This document shows, piece by piece, positions 34,178 to 45,158 of a stretch of 45,405 bases of DNA. The stretch's first letter is position 1; each line of letters begins with the position of its first letter. The translations under genes were made by a program, and so were the position numbers. The notes under the pieces are model-generated. The model saw only the letters and a program-made list of their open reading frames with translations, was not told where the DNA came from and did no database searches. The stretch lies in the NCBI GenBank assembly GCA_003244185.1, contig QHBT01000055.1, positions 1 through 45,405 on the forward strand, read 5' to 3'. This DNA is from Candidatus Dormiibacter spiritus. GTDB taxonomy: Bacteria; Chloroflexota; Dormibacteria; Dormibacterales; Dormibacteraceae.

Positions 34178-36273
34178 TGATGGCAACTGCATTGAAAGCC
34201 CCAACCCGGTTGGCGAATGTGCGCAACATCGGCATCATGGCGCACATCGACGCCGGCAAGACCACGACTACTGAGCGGATCCTCTTTTACGCCGGCAAGC
34301 TGCACAAGATGGGCGAGGTCCACGAGGGCGCGGCCACCATGGACTGGATGGTCCAGGAGAAGGAGCGCGGCATCACGATCACCTCAGCCGCGACCACCTG
34401 CACCTGGCGCGACCACTCGATCAACATCCTGGACACACCCGGACACGTGGACTTCACTGTCGAGGTCGAACGCAGCCTCCGGGTGCTGGACGGCGCCGTC
34501 GCGGTATTCGATGCGGTGGCGGGAGTGGAGCCGCAGTCGGAGACCGTCTGGCGGCAGGCGGATCACTACAGCGTGCCACGGATCGCCTTCATCAACAAGA
34601 TGGACCGCATGGGCGCCGACTTCTTTTCTGCGCTCGACTCCATCAAAGGCCGGCTCGGCGCGCGAGCGGTGGCTGTGCAGCTGCCGATCGGCTCCGAGGA
34701 GGGCTTCCAGGGCATCGTCGACTTGATCAACCAGCGCGCCATCGTCTACACCGACGACCTGGGCAAGAACCTGGAGACCTCCGAGATCCCGGCCGAGCTG
34801 CGGGGCAAGGTCGAGGAGCACCGCCGCGTGATGCTCGAGGCGGCGGCCGACTTCGACGAGGAGATCATGAACAAGTATCTGGAGGAGCAGGAGATCTCCG
34901 GAGAGGAGATCATCAGAGCGCTGCGCCTGGGGACCTGCGCCAGCCAGATAGTGCCTGTTCTCTGCGGCGCCGCACTGCGCAACAAGGGGGTCCAACCCCT
35001 GCTGGACGGCGTCGTCGACTATCTGCCATCGCCGGCTGACAAGCCGGCGGTCGAGGGCTTGAATCCCGCCGACCACAGCCTGGCAATCCGCCAACCCGAT
35101 GAGGAGCAGCCCTTCAGCGCCCTGGCCTTCAAAGTCCAGCGCGACCCCACAGGCGTGGGCAAGCTCACCTTCTTCCGCGTGTACTCAGGCCGCCTCAAGG
35201 CAGGCTCGACAGTACTGAACGTGACCACCGGTCGCAAGGAGCGGCTCGGCCGGATCCTGCGCATGCACGCCATGCGGCGCGAGGACGTGGAAGAGGTCTT
35301 CCCCGGCGACATCGCCGCCGCCGTCGGGCTCAAGGGCACGACCACTGGCGATACGCTGGCCGACGAGTCGCAGCCGATCCTGCTCGAGTCCATCTCCTTC
35401 CCGGAGCCGGTCATCTCGGTGGCCATTGAACCCAAGACGAAGGTCGACCAGGACAAGCTGGGCTTGGCCCTGCAGCAGCTGGCGGAAGAGGATCCCACCT
35501 TCCGGGTTCACACCGACGAAGAGAGCGGCCAGAACATCATCGCCGGCATGGGCGAGCTGCATCTGGAGATCATCGTCGACCGCCTGACGCGCGAGTTCAA
35601 GGTGGACGCGAACATCGGCAGGCCCCAGGTCGCGTACCGCGAAGCCATGCGCAGGTCCGCCCACGGCACCGGCCGCTTCGTGCGACAGTCGGGCGGCAAG
35701 GGACAGTTCGGCCACGTGGAACTGGAGGTTGAACCAGGTGAGCGGGGCCTGGGCTTTGTCTTCCTCGATCAGATCACGCAGGGTCGGATCCCGCGCGAGT
35801 ACATCCCGGCTGTCCAGAAGGGGATCAAGGAGGCGATCAACAGCGGTGTGGTTGCCGGCTATCCAGTGCTGGACCTGAAGGTCCGGTTGGTGGATGGCTC
35901 CTACCACAACGTGGACTCGAGCGAGATGGCCTTCCAGATCGCCGGCTCGATGGGCGTCAAAGATGCCCTGCGCAGAGGCGACGCCTACCTGTTGGAGCCG
36001 ATCATGAAGGTGGTCGCCACCATGCCTGAGGAGTATCTCGGCGACGTGATGGGCGACATCTCCTCGCGGCGAGGTCATATCCTGGGTATGGAGGGTCGCG
36101 GCACATCGCAGTCGGTGACGGCCTATGTGCCCCTGGCTGAGATGTTCGGCTACGCGACGGCATTGCGCTCCATGACCTCGGGTCGTGCCGCGTACTCCAT
36201 GGAGTTCGATCATTACGCGGAGCTGCCGGGCAACCTGGCAGAGGCCGTGGGTAAGAAGGGAGCCGGACAGTGA
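34177..36273 (+). CDS. fusA: Elongation factor G
   Basis: 698 aa translocation GTPase. The GTP site shows [15 protein letters not shown] (G1), the switch I segment [22 protein letters not shown] (G3) and [10 protein letters not shown] (G4). Domain IV has the [15 protein letters not shown] region and the tip region around [15 protein letters not shown]. The C-terminal domain V has [20 protein letters not shown]. Two adjacent ATGs (34177, 34180) are possible starts; the first overlaps the rpsG stop. One EF-G gene is seen here. Confidence 0.98.
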   Translation: MMATALKAPTRLANVRNIGIMAHIDAGKTTTTERILFYAGKLHKMGEVHEGAATMDWMVQEKERGITITSAATTCTWRDHSINILDTPGHVDFTVEVERSLRVLDGAVAVFDAVAGVEPQSETVWRQADHYSVPRIAFINKMDRMGADFFSALDSIKGRLGARAVAVQLPIGSEEGFQGIVDLINQRAIVYTDDLGKNLETSEIPAELRGKVEEHRRVMLEAAADFDEEIMNKYLEEQEISGEEIIRALRLGTCASQIVPVLCGAALRNKGVQPLLDGVVDYLPSPADKPAVEGLNPADHSLAIRQPDEEQPFSALAFKVQRDPTGVGKLTFFRVYSGRLKAGSTVLNVTTGRKERLGRILRMHAMRREDVEEVFPGDIAAAVGLKGTTTGDTLADESQPILLESISFPEPVISVAIEPKTKVDQDKLGLALQQLAEEDPTFRVHTDEESGQNIIAGMGELHLEIIVDRLTREFKVDANIGRPQVAYREAMRRSAHGTGRFVRQSGGKGQFGHVELEVEPGERGLGFVFLDQITQGRIPREYIPAVQKGIKEAINSGVVAGYPVLDLKVRLVDGSYHNVDSSEMAFQIAGSMGVKDALRRGDAYLLEPIMKVVATMPEEYLGDVMGDISSRRGHILGMEGRGTSQSVTAYVPLAEMFGYATALRSMTSGRAAYSMEFDHYAELPGNLAEAVGKKGAGQ

Positions 36274-36328
36274 ACGGCTCTGAAGCAAGGTTCAGTCTGG
36301 CGCTGTCCAAAACAGCAGGAGGATTCTA

Positions 36329-37513
<1,185 letters not shown>

Positions 37514-37576
37514 CGAATAGGTATAGGTAGGGGAGCTCGCAGGTGAAAGCAACGCGACTTGGCCGACGCTTGCGCG

Positions 37577-37611
37577 CTCCAGCTTTTCGCACTCTTCGCA
37601 CGGAGCTGGGG
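37577..37611 (+). promoter_or_regulatory. Hairpin overlapping the rpsJ ribosome-binding site
   Basis: CTCCAGCT (37577-37584) can pair with AGCTGGGG (37604-37611) over 8 bp with one G-U. Alternatively GCTCC (37576-37580) pairs with GGAGC (37602-37606); the two stems exclude each other. The only Shine-Dalgarno-like GGAG (37602-37605) is covered by either stem, and the GTG start of rpsJ is at 37617. This is a plausible translational control site at the head of the S10 operon. It has no resemblance that I can see to the E. coli L4-binding leader. Confidence 0.45.
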
Positions 37612-37616
37612 TTCTA

Positions 37617-37922
37617 GTGGCGCAGAAGATACGGATCCGGTTGAAGGCCTACGACCACAAGGTCTTGGACCAGGCGGCCGACAAGATCGTCGACACCGCC
37701 CGGCGTACGAACGCGCGCATAGCTGGACCCATCCCACTGCCGACGGAGATCAACAAGATGACGGTGATTCGTTCGCCGTTCATCGACAAGGATTCCCGGG
37801 AGCAGTTCGAGATGCGCACTCACAAGCGAATAGTGGACATCCTGGACCCGAACCCCCGGGTCGTCGATGCTCTCATGCACATCACCCTGCCGGCCGGCGT
37901 CTCGATCGAGATCAAGCTCTGA
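37617..37922 (+). CDS. rpsJ: Ribosomal protein S10
   Basis: 101 aa, usual length. It reads [40 protein letters not shown] and [20 protein letters not shown], ending in GVSIEIKL. S10 is part of the 30S head and in many bacteria also the NusB partner (NusE) in antitermination. The start is GTG 37617. Its stop overlaps the rplC ATG (TGATG). Confidence 0.98.
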   Translation: MAQKIRIRLKAYDHKVLDQAADKIVDTARRTNARIAGPIPLPTEINKMTVIRSPFIDKDSREQFEMRTHKRIVDILDPNPRVVDALMHITLPAGVSIEIKL

Positions 37923-38578
37923 TGGCGAAGAAGAAGTCGGCGCCCGCGGTAAAGGGGCTGCTCGGCCGCAAGCTCGGCATGACCCAGCTCTTCAATCCAG
38001 ACGGCACGCTATCAGCCGTGACAGTGGTGGAGGCCGGTCCCTGCCGCGTGCTCGATCTCCGCACCGAAGAGAAGGACGGCTACGCGGCCGCGCGGCTCGC
38101 GTTCGACCCCGTCCCGGCGCGCCGGCTGAGCAAGCCACTGGCCGGTGAGTTCAAGAAGGCAGGCATCGAACCTGCCCGCCAAGTGATCGAGCTCCGTGGT
38201 GCCGAGGGCCTGCAAGCTGGCGAGGAACTGCGCTGTGATGTCTTCGCCGAGGGCGAGCTGGTTGACGTCACCGCCAAGAGCAAGGGCAAGGGCTTCCAGG
38301 GCATGGTGAAGCGCCACCGTTTCTCACGAGGTCCTGAGAGTCACGGTTCCATGAACGTGCGTCAGCCCGGATCGATCGGCGCCACCGATGCAGCTCGAGT
38401 GTTCAAAGGCGTGAAGATGGCAGGCCACATGGGCGCGGCGCGCACGACAGTGCAGGGCGTGAAGGTCTTGAGGGTCGATCACGACAGGAACCTGCTGCTG
38501 CTCCACGGCTCAGTGCCGGGGGCCTATGGCTCGCTGGTCCTGATCCGTGGTTCCGTCAAGCAGAGGGCAGGCAGGTGA
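37922..38578 (+). CDS. rplC: Ribosomal protein L3
   Basis: 218 aa. GLLGRKLGMTQLFNPDGTLS is the standard opening after a short lysine-rich start. Later come KGKGFQGMVKRHRFSRGPES and the long central-extension sequence RQPGSIGATDAARVFKGVKM, AGHMGAARTTVQGVKVLRVD. L3 reaches the peptidyl-transferase centre with this loop. ATG 37922 overlaps the rpsJ stop and its own stop overlaps rplD. Confidence 0.98.
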   Translation: MAKKKSAPAVKGLLGRKLGMTQLFNPDGTLSAVTVVEAGPCRVLDLRTEEKDGYAAARLAFDPVPARRLSKPLAGEFKKAGIEPARQVIELRGAEGLQAGEELRCDVFAEGELVDVTAKSKGKGFQGMVKRHRFSRGPESHGSMNVRQPGSIGATDAARVFKGVKMAGHMGAARTTVQGVKVLRVDHDRNLLLLHGSVPGAYGSLVLIRGSVKQRAGR

Positions 38579-39477
38579 TGGCTGACGACAAGGACAAGTT
38601 GCAGGAGCCAACCAGCGCTGCTGCCGGGGAGCAGGAGCTCGAGCCCAAGCCTGCAGCTGTCGAAATGGCGGCCGAGGAGCTCGAACCGGGCAAGCGCAAA
38701 ACGGGCGCGCGCAGCTCGAGCGCGGCCAGGGTGCGGAGCCACGCCAAGCCAGGGCCGAAGGCCGAGTCGGCGGCGGCCGGGAAGCTCGCTGAGGACGAGT
38801 CGGCGGATCCGTTGTCGGTGCCGACCTACACGGCGAGTGGCGAGCGGGCCGGCCGCTTCGAGCTGCCCGAGTCGATCTTCGGCCAGGTCCCGCACATGGC
38901 AGTCATGCACCAGGCTTTTCTCCGCCAGCGCAACAATGCCCGGCAGGGCACTGCCAAGGTCAAGCACAGGGATGAGGTTTCTGGCGGCGGCGTCAAGCCC
39001 TACCGGCAAAAGGGCACAGGCCGCGCCCGGCACGGGTCCACGCGCGAGCCCTCGATGGTTGGCGGCGGCACGGTTTTCGGCCCTGAGCCCCGCTCTTTTG
39101 CTGAGAGGATGCCGCGCAAGATGCGCCGGCTCGCCCTGCGCTCGGCGCTGAGCGTCAAGGCGAGCGAGCGCAAGGTGACGGTGCTGGAGAACTTCGTGAT
39201 CGATAAGCCGCGGACTGCCGAGATGGTGAGCTTGCTTCATGCCATCGGCGTCGACGACACGGCTCTGGTTGTGCTGCCGGCCGCGAACGAGGTGGTCGCC
39301 CGCTCGACCAGCAACCTGCCCTGGGCCAAGGTCATTCTGGCCAGCAACCTGAATCTCTACGACCTGTTCACTCACGATCGCGTGATCATCGCCAAGGACG
39401 CGGTGAGCGTGCTCGAGGAGACCTTCAGTCCACCCGCTCCGCGGCGAGGCTGGGTGGCCGGGGAGGCAAGCGAATGA
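38578..39477 (+). CDS. rplD: Ribosomal protein L4 with N-terminal extension
   Basis: 299 aa, where L4 is usually 200-210 aa. The L4 core begins near residue 80 ([20 protein letters not shown]) and has the tunnel-loop signature [20 protein letters not shown] and [20 protein letters not shown], ending with the [20 protein letters not shown] helix. The first ~80 residues are a low-complexity, charged Ala/Glu/Lys-rich segment ([20 protein letters not shown]), likely disordered. A GTG at 38575 precedes the ATG at 38578 in frame; both overlap the rplC stop. In E. coli L4 also represses the S10 operon. Confidence 0.96.
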   Translation: MADDKDKLQEPTSAAAGEQELEPKPAAVEMAAEELEPGKRKTGARSSSAARVRSHAKPGPKAESAAAGKLAEDESADPLSVPTYTASGERAGRFELPESIFGQVPHMAVMHQAFLRQRNNARQGTAKVKHRDEVSGGGVKPYRQKGTGRARHGSTREPSMVGGGTVFGPEPRSFAERMPRKMRRLALRSALSVKASERKVTVLENFVIDKPRTAEMVSLLHAIGVDDTALVVLPAANEVVARSTSNLPWAKVILASNLNLYDLFTHDRVIIAKDAVSVLEETFSPPAPRRGWVAGEASE

Positions 39478-39779
39478 GAGCGCCCGTCGAGGTTCTCTTC
39501 GGACCGCTGGTGAGCGAGCGCTCCTACACGCTCTACCAGGAGGGCCGCTACACCTTCAGGGTGGCGCCCGACGCGACCAAGAACGAGATAGCGAAGGCGC
39601 TGGAGGAGCACTACCAGGATCAGGGCGTGAGGGTCCGGGCGGTCAACACCGTGAACGTGCGCGGCAAGGTTCGGCGCACAGGCCGGCGCGGCCTTACCGG
39701 CCGCACTGCCGATTGGAAGAAGGCGATCGTGACGCTGGCTCCAGGCCAGAAGATCGAAGGCCTGTTCGGGAGCCTTTGA
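39474..39779 (+). CDS. rplW: Ribosomal protein L23
   Basis: 101 aa. [20 protein letters not shown] and [20 protein letters not shown] are followed by the [20 protein letters not shown] loop and GLFGSL end. L23 sits at the tunnel exit and is the docking site for trigger factor and SRP; the exposed glutamate-containing N-terminal region is present. ATG 39474 overlaps the rplD stop (ATGA), and its stop overlaps the rplB start. Confidence 0.97.
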   Translation: MRAPVEVLFGPLVSERSYTLYQEGRYTFRVAPDATKNEIAKALEEHYQDQGVRVRAVNTVNVRGKVRRTGRRGLTGRTADWKKAIVTLAPGQKIEGLFGSL

Positions 39780-40609
39780 TGCCCATCAAGCAGTACAAGC
39801 CGACAAGTCCTGGCCGCCGCTTTCTGAAGACCGCGAGCTTCGAGGAGCTGACGGCCGCCGAGCCCGAGAAGAGCCTGCTGGAGCCGCTCAAGAACAACGC
39901 CGGCCGCAACAACCAGGGCAAGATCACAACGCGACATCGCGGCGGCGATGGGCGGCGCAGCTACCGCCGGATCGACTTCCGCCGCGACAAGGTGGGAGTC
40001 CCCGGCAAGGTCGCGACCATCGAGTACGACCCCAACCGCTCCGCGCGCATAGCCCTGATTCACTACGCGGACGGGGAGAAGCGGTACATCCTGGCGCCGC
40101 TGGGACTTAGGGTGGGAGATCAGATCCATAGCGGGTCGGAGGCTCCGGTCCGGGTCGGCAATTCCATGCCGCTGCAGCGGATCCCTGTGGGGTCCACCGT
40201 TCACAACATCGAGCTCACGCTCGGCCGCGGGGGCCAGTTGGTCCGCTCGGCAGGCACGTCGGCGCAGCTGCTGGCCAAGGAGGGCGACTATGCCGTGGTA
40301 CGCATGCCCTCCGGCGAATTGCGTCGCATCCACGTTCGCTGCGCGGCCACGCTCGGTCAGGTTGGTAACCTGGACCACGAGAACGAGTCCGGCGGCAAGG
40401 CGGGCCGCTCCCGCTGGCTGGGCAAGCGCCCGACAGTGCGCGGCTCAACCATGAACCCTGTCGACCACCCGCACGGCGGTGGCGAAGGCAAGACCGGCCC
40501 CGGCGGCAACCCCAAGACGCCTTGGGGCAAGCCCGCGCTGGGTTTCCGCACCCGGAAGCCGAAGAAGGCTTCCAGCTCGCTCATCATCCGACGTCGTGAG
40601 AAGAAGTAG
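39779..40609 (+). CDS. rplB: Ribosomal protein L2
   Basis: 276 aa, normal length. [20 protein letters not shown] opens it. [40 protein letters not shown] and the C-terminal [20 protein letters not shown] follow. The latter holds the histidine conserved near the peptidyl-transferase centre. L2 is one of the core 23S-binding proteins. ATG 39779 overlaps the rplW stop. rpsS follows after 15 bp. Confidence 0.98.
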   Translation: MPIKQYKPTSPGRRFLKTASFEELTAAEPEKSLLEPLKNNAGRNNQGKITTRHRGGDGRRSYRRIDFRRDKVGVPGKVATIEYDPNRSARIALIHYADGEKRYILAPLGLRVGDQIHSGSEAPVRVGNSMPLQRIPVGSTVHNIELTLGRGGQLVRSAGTSAQLLAKEGDYAVVRMPSGELRRIHVRCAATLGQVGNLDHENESGGKAGRSRWLGKRPTVRGSTMNPVDHPHGGGEGKTGPGGNPKTPWGKPALGFRTRKPKKASSSLIIRRREKK

Positions 40610-40624
40610 AGAAATCAGAAAGCA

Positions 40625-40915
40625 ATGTCCCGTTCGCTGAAAAAAGGACCCTTCGTCGACGCCAAGCTGGAAGCCAAGGTCGGCAAGCTGAACGCGTCCC
40701 GGGAGAAGAAGGTCATCCGCACCTGGGCGCGGGCGTCGACCGTGTTCCCGGAGATGGTGGGCCACACGGTCGCCATCCATGACGGCCGCAAGCACGTTCC
40801 GGTCTTCATCAGCGAGAACATGGTTGGTCACAAGCTCGGCGAGTTCGCGCCGACCCGGCATTTCCGCAGCCATACCGGGGGCGCCAAGACCGAGCGGGCC
40901 TCGAAGGTTCGTTAG
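40625..40915 (+). CDS. rpsS: Ribosomal protein S19
   Basis: 96 aa. It reads [40 protein letters not shown] and [20 protein letters not shown], all standard. S19 lies in the 30S head beside S13 and contacts the A-site finger of 23S rRNA. The ribosome-binding site is poor, but the position between rplB and rplV is invariant among bacteria. rplV starts 7 bp after the stop. Confidence 0.98.
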   Translation: MSRSLKKGPFVDAKLEAKVGKLNASREKKVIRTWARASTVFPEMVGHTVAIHDGRKHVPVFISENMVGHKLGEFAPTRHFRSHTGGAKTERASKVR

Positions 40916-40922
40916 GAAACAG

Positions 40923-41351
40923 ATGGAAGTTCTGGCTCGTTCCAAGTACATCCGGCGTACTGCCCGCAAGGCGCGGCTGGCGGCCGACATGGTGCGCGGC
41001 ATGCGTGTCAGCGAGGCGTTGGCGCAGCTCGAGTACTCGCCCAAGCACGCCGCCCAGGATGTGGCGAAAGCCGTCAAGTCCGCTGCCGCGAATGCCGAGC
41101 ACAACCACAATCTGGATCGGGCTGACCTCTGGCTGAAAACGGTGGTCGTCGACGAGGGGCCGACCATGAAGCGCATCCGGCCGGTCAGCCGGGGCATGGC
41201 GCATCAGTACTTCAAGCGCACCTGCCATATCACGGCCATCGTCGAGGACCGGCCGGAGGCTGCGCCGGCTCGGCCGGCCCGCCGCCGGCAGGCCGCTCGG
41301 AGCGCGAGGCCAGCGGCGGAAACCGAAGCTGCCGTCGAGGGGGAAAGCTAA
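40923..41351 (+). CDS. rplV: Ribosomal protein L22 with C-terminal tail
   Basis: 142 aa, compared with about 110 for typical bacterial L22. The core starts MEVLARSKYIRRTARKARLA and contains DMVRGMRVSEALAQLEYSPK and the tunnel hairpin MKRIRPVSRGMAHQYFKRTC, then HITAIVED. The last ~34 residues are an Ala/Arg/Pro-rich tail (EAAPARPARRRQAARSARPA) ending acidic. ATG 40923 gives the standard N-terminus; the open frame upstream overlaps rpsS and is not used. rpsC starts at TTG 41353, one base past its stop. Confidence 0.96.
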   Translation: MEVLARSKYIRRTARKARLAADMVRGMRVSEALAQLEYSPKHAAQDVAKAVKSAAANAEHNHNLDRADLWLKTVVVDEGPTMKRIRPVSRGMAHQYFKRTCHITAIVEDRPEAAPARPARRRQAARSARPAAETEAAVEGES

Positions 41352-41352
41352 A

Positions 41353-42711
41353 TTGGGTCACAAGGTCCACCCGAACGGGTTTCGGCTCGGTTCCTACAGG
41401 AATTGGGAAGCCAACTGGTTCGTCGCCGACAAGGACTACACCAAGGTGCTTCATGAGGACCTGGCGATGCGCAAGTTCATCTCCGGCCGCCTGAAGAACG
41501 CCGGAGTGGCGAGGATCGAGACCGAGCGCTCTTCCAACGCCCAGCTGGCGGTCACCATCTACACCGCCAAGCCGGGCATCGTCATCGGCAAGGGCGGAGC
41601 GTCGGTGGACGCCCTCCGCAACGATCTGGAGAAGCTTTTCGGGAGCAGGGTGAAGATCTCGATCCAGGAGATCAAGCAGCCTGAGCTGGACGCCCAGTTG
41701 GTGGCTGAGAACATCGCGCTCCAGATCGAGCGCCGGATCAGCCACCGACGAGCCATGAAACAGTCGATCATGCGAACCATGCGCGCCGGCGCCAAGGGCG
41801 TTCGGATAGCGCTCGGCGGCAGGCTGCGCGGCGGCGAGATGGCCCGCCGGGAATGGGATCGCGAGGGTCAGGTGCCCCTCCACACCCTGCGGGCCGACAT
41901 CCGCTTCGGCCGGGCCACCGCCAAGACCACATTCGGTGTGATAGGCGTCAAGTGCTGGATCTACCGCGACCTCCTGGCGCCCAAGCGCCGGGGCGTCGAG
42001 CTGGTGCCTGAGAACCTGGCCCGCCAGGCCGATGCTGCCGCCATCGAGGTCCGCCGGGCTGCCGCCGCGCAGGCGCAGGCTCAAGCTCCGCTGCCGTCAG
42101 GCACGCTGGAGGCCGCGGCAGTCAACCAGAACCCGAGTGACCCCAAGGTCGCTGCCGCCAACCTGGCTGAGCAGGTCGCCGGCGAGCGGGCTGGGACCGG
42201 GCTGCGCCAGCGAGCCCCTCGGCCGCCAGGCACCCCGGCCAGCGAGGCCGAGCGGCGCAGCCAGCCAGGTACGAGGGCCAGGACCGTCCGGCCGGCCGAG
42301 CTGCCGAGACCGGCACCCGCGAAGGCTGAGGCGCCCGCTAAGGCTGAGACGCCCGCGCAGGCTGAGGTGCCCGCGCCAGCGAAGTCCCGCGCGTCCGAAC
42401 AGGCGCCGCCGGCTGCTCCGGCCGAAGGCAGCATGGAAGCCGGCGGCGGGTTGAGCGCCGGCCAGGCGGGCGGCGAGAAGCCGGCCGGCCCTGACCCGGA
42501 GACGGGCGGCCCAGTTGTCGCCGCGGTTGTCGAGGCGGCCGGCTCCGTTGTCGCATCGGCGATCTCGCGCATCCTGCCAACGTCCGAGTCGGACAAGGCG
42601 GACAAGCCCCAGGAGAAGAAGGGCCCCAAGACGAAGACCACTGGCGGTGAAGAGCGGAAGCGGCCGGCCGCCGCAGCAGACGAGGAGGGGGAGCCGGATG
42701 CTACTTCCTAA
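41353..42711 (+). CDS. rpsC: Ribosomal protein S3 with ~230-aa C-terminal extension
   Basis: 452 aa; bacterial S3 is usually 210-280 aa. The core is complete. [20 protein letters not shown] opens it, the KH domain has [20 protein letters not shown], and the C-terminal domain has [20 protein letters not shown] and [20 protein letters not shown]. From about residue 220 the protein is a low-complexity extension rich in Ala, Pro, Glu and Lys. It includes tandem [20 protein letters not shown] and a hydrophobic patch [20 protein letters not shown] before a charged end. The start is TTG 41353. rplP begins 14 nt inside its 3' end. Confidence 0.95.
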   Translation: MGHKVHPNGFRLGSYRNWEANWFVADKDYTKVLHEDLAMRKFISGRLKNAGVARIETERSSNAQLAVTIYTAKPGIVIGKGGASVDALRNDLEKLFGSRVKISIQEIKQPELDAQLVAENIALQIERRISHRRAMKQSIMRTMRAGAKGVRIALGGRLRGGEMARREWDREGQVPLHTLRADIRFGRATAKTTFGVIGVKCWIYRDLLAPKRRGVELVPENLARQADAAAIEVRRAAAAQAQAQAPLPSGTLEAAAVNQNPSDPKVAAANLAEQVAGERAGTGLRQRAPRPPGTPASEAERRSQPGTRARTVRPAELPRPAPAKAEAPAKAETPAQAEVPAPAKSRASEQAPPAAPAEGSMEAGGGLSAGQAGGEKPAGPDPETGGPVVAAVVEAAGSVVASAISRILPTSESDKADKPQEKKGPKTKTTGGEERKRPAAAADEEGEPDATS

Positions 42712-43147
42712 GCGCGTAAAACACCGCAAGCAGCACAAGGGCCGGCGGGGTGGCGTCGCCACTCGCGGCGCGACTATCGCCTTCGGCCAGTTTGCCCTCC
42801 AGGCAGAGGAAGCCTGCTGGATGACGAATCGGCAGATCGAGGCAGCTCGCCGGGCGATGACCCGCCACGTTAAGCGCGGCGGCCAGATCTGGATCCGGAT
42901 CTTTCCCGACAAACCCGTGACCAAGAAGCCGGCAGAAACCCGGATGGGCTCGGGCAAGGGCAATCCGGAAGGCTGGGTGGCGGTGATCAAGCCTGGCCGA
43001 GTTCTCTTTGAGATGGCCGGCGTGAACGCCGAAACTGCCAAGGAGGCCATGCGCCTGGCGGCGGCCAAGCTGCCGGTGAAGACGCGGTTCATAATGGCCG
43101 AGGAGTCTCGGGCCACTCAGCTAGCACACGCCGGAGGCGGAGAATGA
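42698..43147 (+). CDS. rplP: Ribosomal protein L16
   Basis: 149 aa. [20 protein letters not shown] is the canonical start, which fixes ATG 42698 inside the rpsC tail. [40 protein letters not shown] and [20 protein letters not shown] follow. L16 lies near the A-site elbow, where its conserved arginine is hydroxylated in some bacteria. Its stop overlaps the rpmC ATG by four bases. Confidence 0.98.
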   Translation: MLLPKRVKHRKQHKGRRGGVATRGATIAFGQFALQAEEACWMTNRQIEAARRAMTRHVKRGGQIWIRIFPDKPVTKKPAETRMGSGKGNPEGWVAVIKPGRVLFEMAGVNAETAKEAMRLAAAKLPVKTRFIMAEESRATQLAHAGGGE

Positions 43148-43497
43148 TCAGAGCCGCTGAGCTCGCCGAACTGGACTCAGAACAGCTGGCAGCCCGCCTC
43201 AGCAGCGAGCGCAGGGAGCTCTACGAGCTGCGTTTCAAGCTGGCCGTGGGACAGCTTGAGAACAACCGGCAGGTGCGGCGGGTTCGCAAGAACATTGCGC
43301 GCATCCTGACAGTGGTCCAGCAGCGACGGCTGAACGGCGACGACGTGCTGGTGCAGCCTCGAGAAACACCCGAAGCCGTGGAAGCCGAAGCTCAGGCGGG
43401 CGAGGGCCAGGCCGGCGAGGACGATGCCCCGGAGGCTGCCGAGCCGGCTGGCCGCACACGCGCTCGGGCAAGACGCGCCGGCCAAGAGGATGTCTAG
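43144..43497 (+). CDS. rpmC: Ribosomal protein L29 with C-terminal extension
   Basis: 117 aa, where L29 is normally 60-75. Core: [20 protein letters not shown] then [20 protein letters not shown], the standard two-helix protein, followed by [17 protein letters not shown]. From about residue 70 there is an acidic then basic tail ([35 protein letters not shown]). L29 sits next to L23 at the tunnel exit. The start overlaps rplP and rpsQ begins immediately after the stop. Confidence 0.95.
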   Translation: MIRAAELAELDSEQLAARLSSERRELYELRFKLAVGQLENNRQVRRVRKNIARILTVVQQRRLNGDDVLVQPRETPEAVEAEAQAGEGQAGEDDAPEAAEPAGRTRARARRAGQEDV

Positions 43498-43788
43498 ATG
43501 AGTCAAGTTCAACCAGAACAGCAGGCGGCGGAGCGCAGCCGCGGCCTGCGCAAGGTTCGCACCGGGCGAGTGGTCTCCGACAGGATGGAGAAGACGGTCA
43601 TCGTCCAGGTGCCGGGCCTCAAGTCGCACCCGCTCTACAAGAAGGTGATGCGGCAGCGAACGCGCTTCAAGGTGCATGACGAGAGCGATCAGTGCCAGGT
43701 CGGCGATCTGGTCAGGATCATGGAGACGCGGCCCATCTCCAAGGACAAGCGCTGGCGTGTGCTGGAAGTCGTCGAGAAGGCCAGATAA
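43498..43788 (+). CDS. rpsQ: Ribosomal protein S17
   Basis: 96 aa. KVRTGRVVSDRMEKTVIVQV and SHPLYKKVMRQRTRFKVHDE are the OB-fold signature, then VGDLVRIMETRPISKDKRWR with VLEVVEKAR. It has a short polar N-terminal segment of about 18 residues before the core. S17 is an early 16S-binding protein. The ATG directly follows the rpmC stop, and GTG of rplN follows after 3 bp. Confidence 0.97.
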   Translation: MSQVQPEQQAAERSRGLRKVRTGRVVSDRMEKTVIVQVPGLKSHPLYKKVMRQRTRFKVHDESDQCQVGDLVRIMETRPISKDKRWRVLEVVEKAR

Positions 43789-43791
43789 GCT

Positions 43792-44160
43792 GTGATCCAG
43801 CAAGAATCCAGGCTCCGAGTGGCCGACAACAGCGGTGCCCGGGAACTGCTCTGCATCCGGGTGATGGGCGGCTCCTATCGTCGCTACGCTTCGGTGGGCG
43901 ACGTGATCACCGCGACAGTCAAATCGGCCCAGCCAGGCGGCCAGGTTAAGAAGGGCGAGGTGGTGAAAGCCGTGGTCGTCAGGGTGGCCAAGGAATATCG
44001 TCGCCCGGATGGCTCGAACATCCGCTTCGACGACAACGCAGCGGTGATCATCAATCCCCAGAACAATCCCAGGGGCACGCGCATCTTCGGCCCGGTGGCC
44101 CGCGAGCTGCGCGAGCGCAACTTCATGAAGATTGTGTCCCTGGCTCCGGAGGTGCTTTGA
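43792..44160 (+). CDS. rplN: Ribosomal protein L14
   Basis: 122 aa, exactly the usual length. [20 protein letters not shown] opens it, with [40 protein letters not shown] and [21 protein letters not shown]14 forms an intersubunit bridge with 16S rRNA and binds RsfS. The start is GTG 43792. Confidence 0.98.
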   Translation: MIQQESRLRVADNSGARELLCIRVMGGSYRRYASVGDVITATVKSAQPGGQVKKGEVVKAVVVRVAKEYRRPDGSNIRFDDNAAVIINPQNNPRGTRIFGPVARELRERNFMKIVSLAPEVL

Positions 44161-44161
44161 G

Positions 44162-44551
44162 TTGCTGAAGAACAAGGCAAGCGCCGCCAGGCTTTCGAAA
44201 CCTGACCTGGCGGCCGGGGACACGGTGGTGGTACTGGCCGGGAAGGACAAGGGCAAGCGAGGCGAGGTTCTGCGCACGCTGCCCGCGGCCGGCAAGATAG
44301 TGGTGCGCGGCGTGAACCTCAAGAAGCGGCACACCAAGGCAGGCAGCCGGGTCGCGGGGAACGTTGTCCAGCAAGGTGGCATCGTCGACTTTGAGTCGCC
44401 GTTGGACTACAGCAACGTGATGCTTTTCTGTCCGGCCTGTGAGCGGCCGACGCGGATCCGTCACACAGTCCTGGAGGGTGGTCGCAAGGCGCTGGAGTGC
44501 GTCAAGTGCGGCGAGCCCTACCAGCGGGTTCGGAAGACGGAGGCCCAGTGA
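44162..44551 (+). CDS. rplX: Ribosomal protein L24 with zinc-ribbon-like C-terminus
   Basis: 129 aa. KOW region: [20 protein letters not shown], then [20 protein letters not shown] and [20 protein letters not shown]. The C-terminal part holds two cysteine pairs, CPAC (90, 93) and CVKC (113, 116), as seen in some bacterial L24 proteins and likely able to bind zinc. The TTG at 44162 is the only suitable start after the rplN stop. Its stop overlaps the rplE GTG. Confidence 0.95.
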   Translation: MLKNKASAARLSKPDLAAGDTVVVLAGKDKGKRGEVLRTLPAAGKIVVRGVNLKKRHTKAGSRVAGNVVQQGGIVDFESPLDYSNVMLFCPACERPTRIRHTVLEGGRKALECVKCGEPYQRVRKTEAQ

Positions 44552-45132
44552 GCACAGCTACTGCGAACACCGGCAGCCGGTCGCCTGACCTGCAGCAGAC
44601 GTATCTGGAGAAGGCGGTACCCGCCCTGCAGAGGGAATACGACTACGACAACGTGATGGAGGTGCCTCGCGTGGCGAAGGTGATCCTCAACATCGGCATC
44701 GGCGAGGCGAAGGACAACCCGCGCGCGTTGGAGGCGGCCGTCGCCGACGTCCGCACCATGACCGGCCAGCAGCCGGTGGTGGTGAAGGCGCGTCGCTCGG
44801 TCGCGGCGTTCAAGCTGCGCGAGGGCATGCCGGTGGGGATCAAGGCCACGCTGCGGGGCCGCCGGATGTGGTTCTTTCTGGAGAGGCTGATCGGCCTCGC
44901 CCTGCCGCGCATAAGGGACTTCCGCGGCATCAGCGGCGAGGGTTTCGACGGCCGCGGCAACTATTCGCTGGGGCTGCGGGAGCAGATCATCTTTCCCGAG
45001 ATCGACTACGACAAGATCGACAAGCTGCGAGGTTTCGAGGTTTCGATAGTGACTACAGCCAAAACCGACGAAGAGGCCCGCGCGCTGCTGACCCAGCTGG
45101 GTATGCCATTCCGCAAGCGGGAAGACCGGTGA
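44548..45132 (+). CDS. rplE: Ribosomal protein L5
   Basis: 194 aa. [60 protein letters not shown] and the C-terminal [20 protein letters not shown] match L5 throughout, ending [18 protein letters not shown]5 binds 5S rRNA and the P-site tRNA. GTG 44548 overlaps the rplX stop. The N-terminal ~15 residues are polar. Confidence 0.98.
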   Translation: MSTATANTGSRSPDLQQTYLEKAVPALQREYDYDNVMEVPRVAKVILNIGIGEAKDNPRALEAAVADVRTMTGQQPVVVKARRSVAAFKLREGMPVGIKATLRGRRMWFFLERLIGLALPRIRDFRGISGEGFDGRGNYSLGLREQIIFPEIDYDKIDKLRGFEVSIVTTAKTDEEARALLTQLGMPFRKREDR

Positions 45133-45158
45133 GCAGCGTGCAGCGGAGGAGTGAGTAA

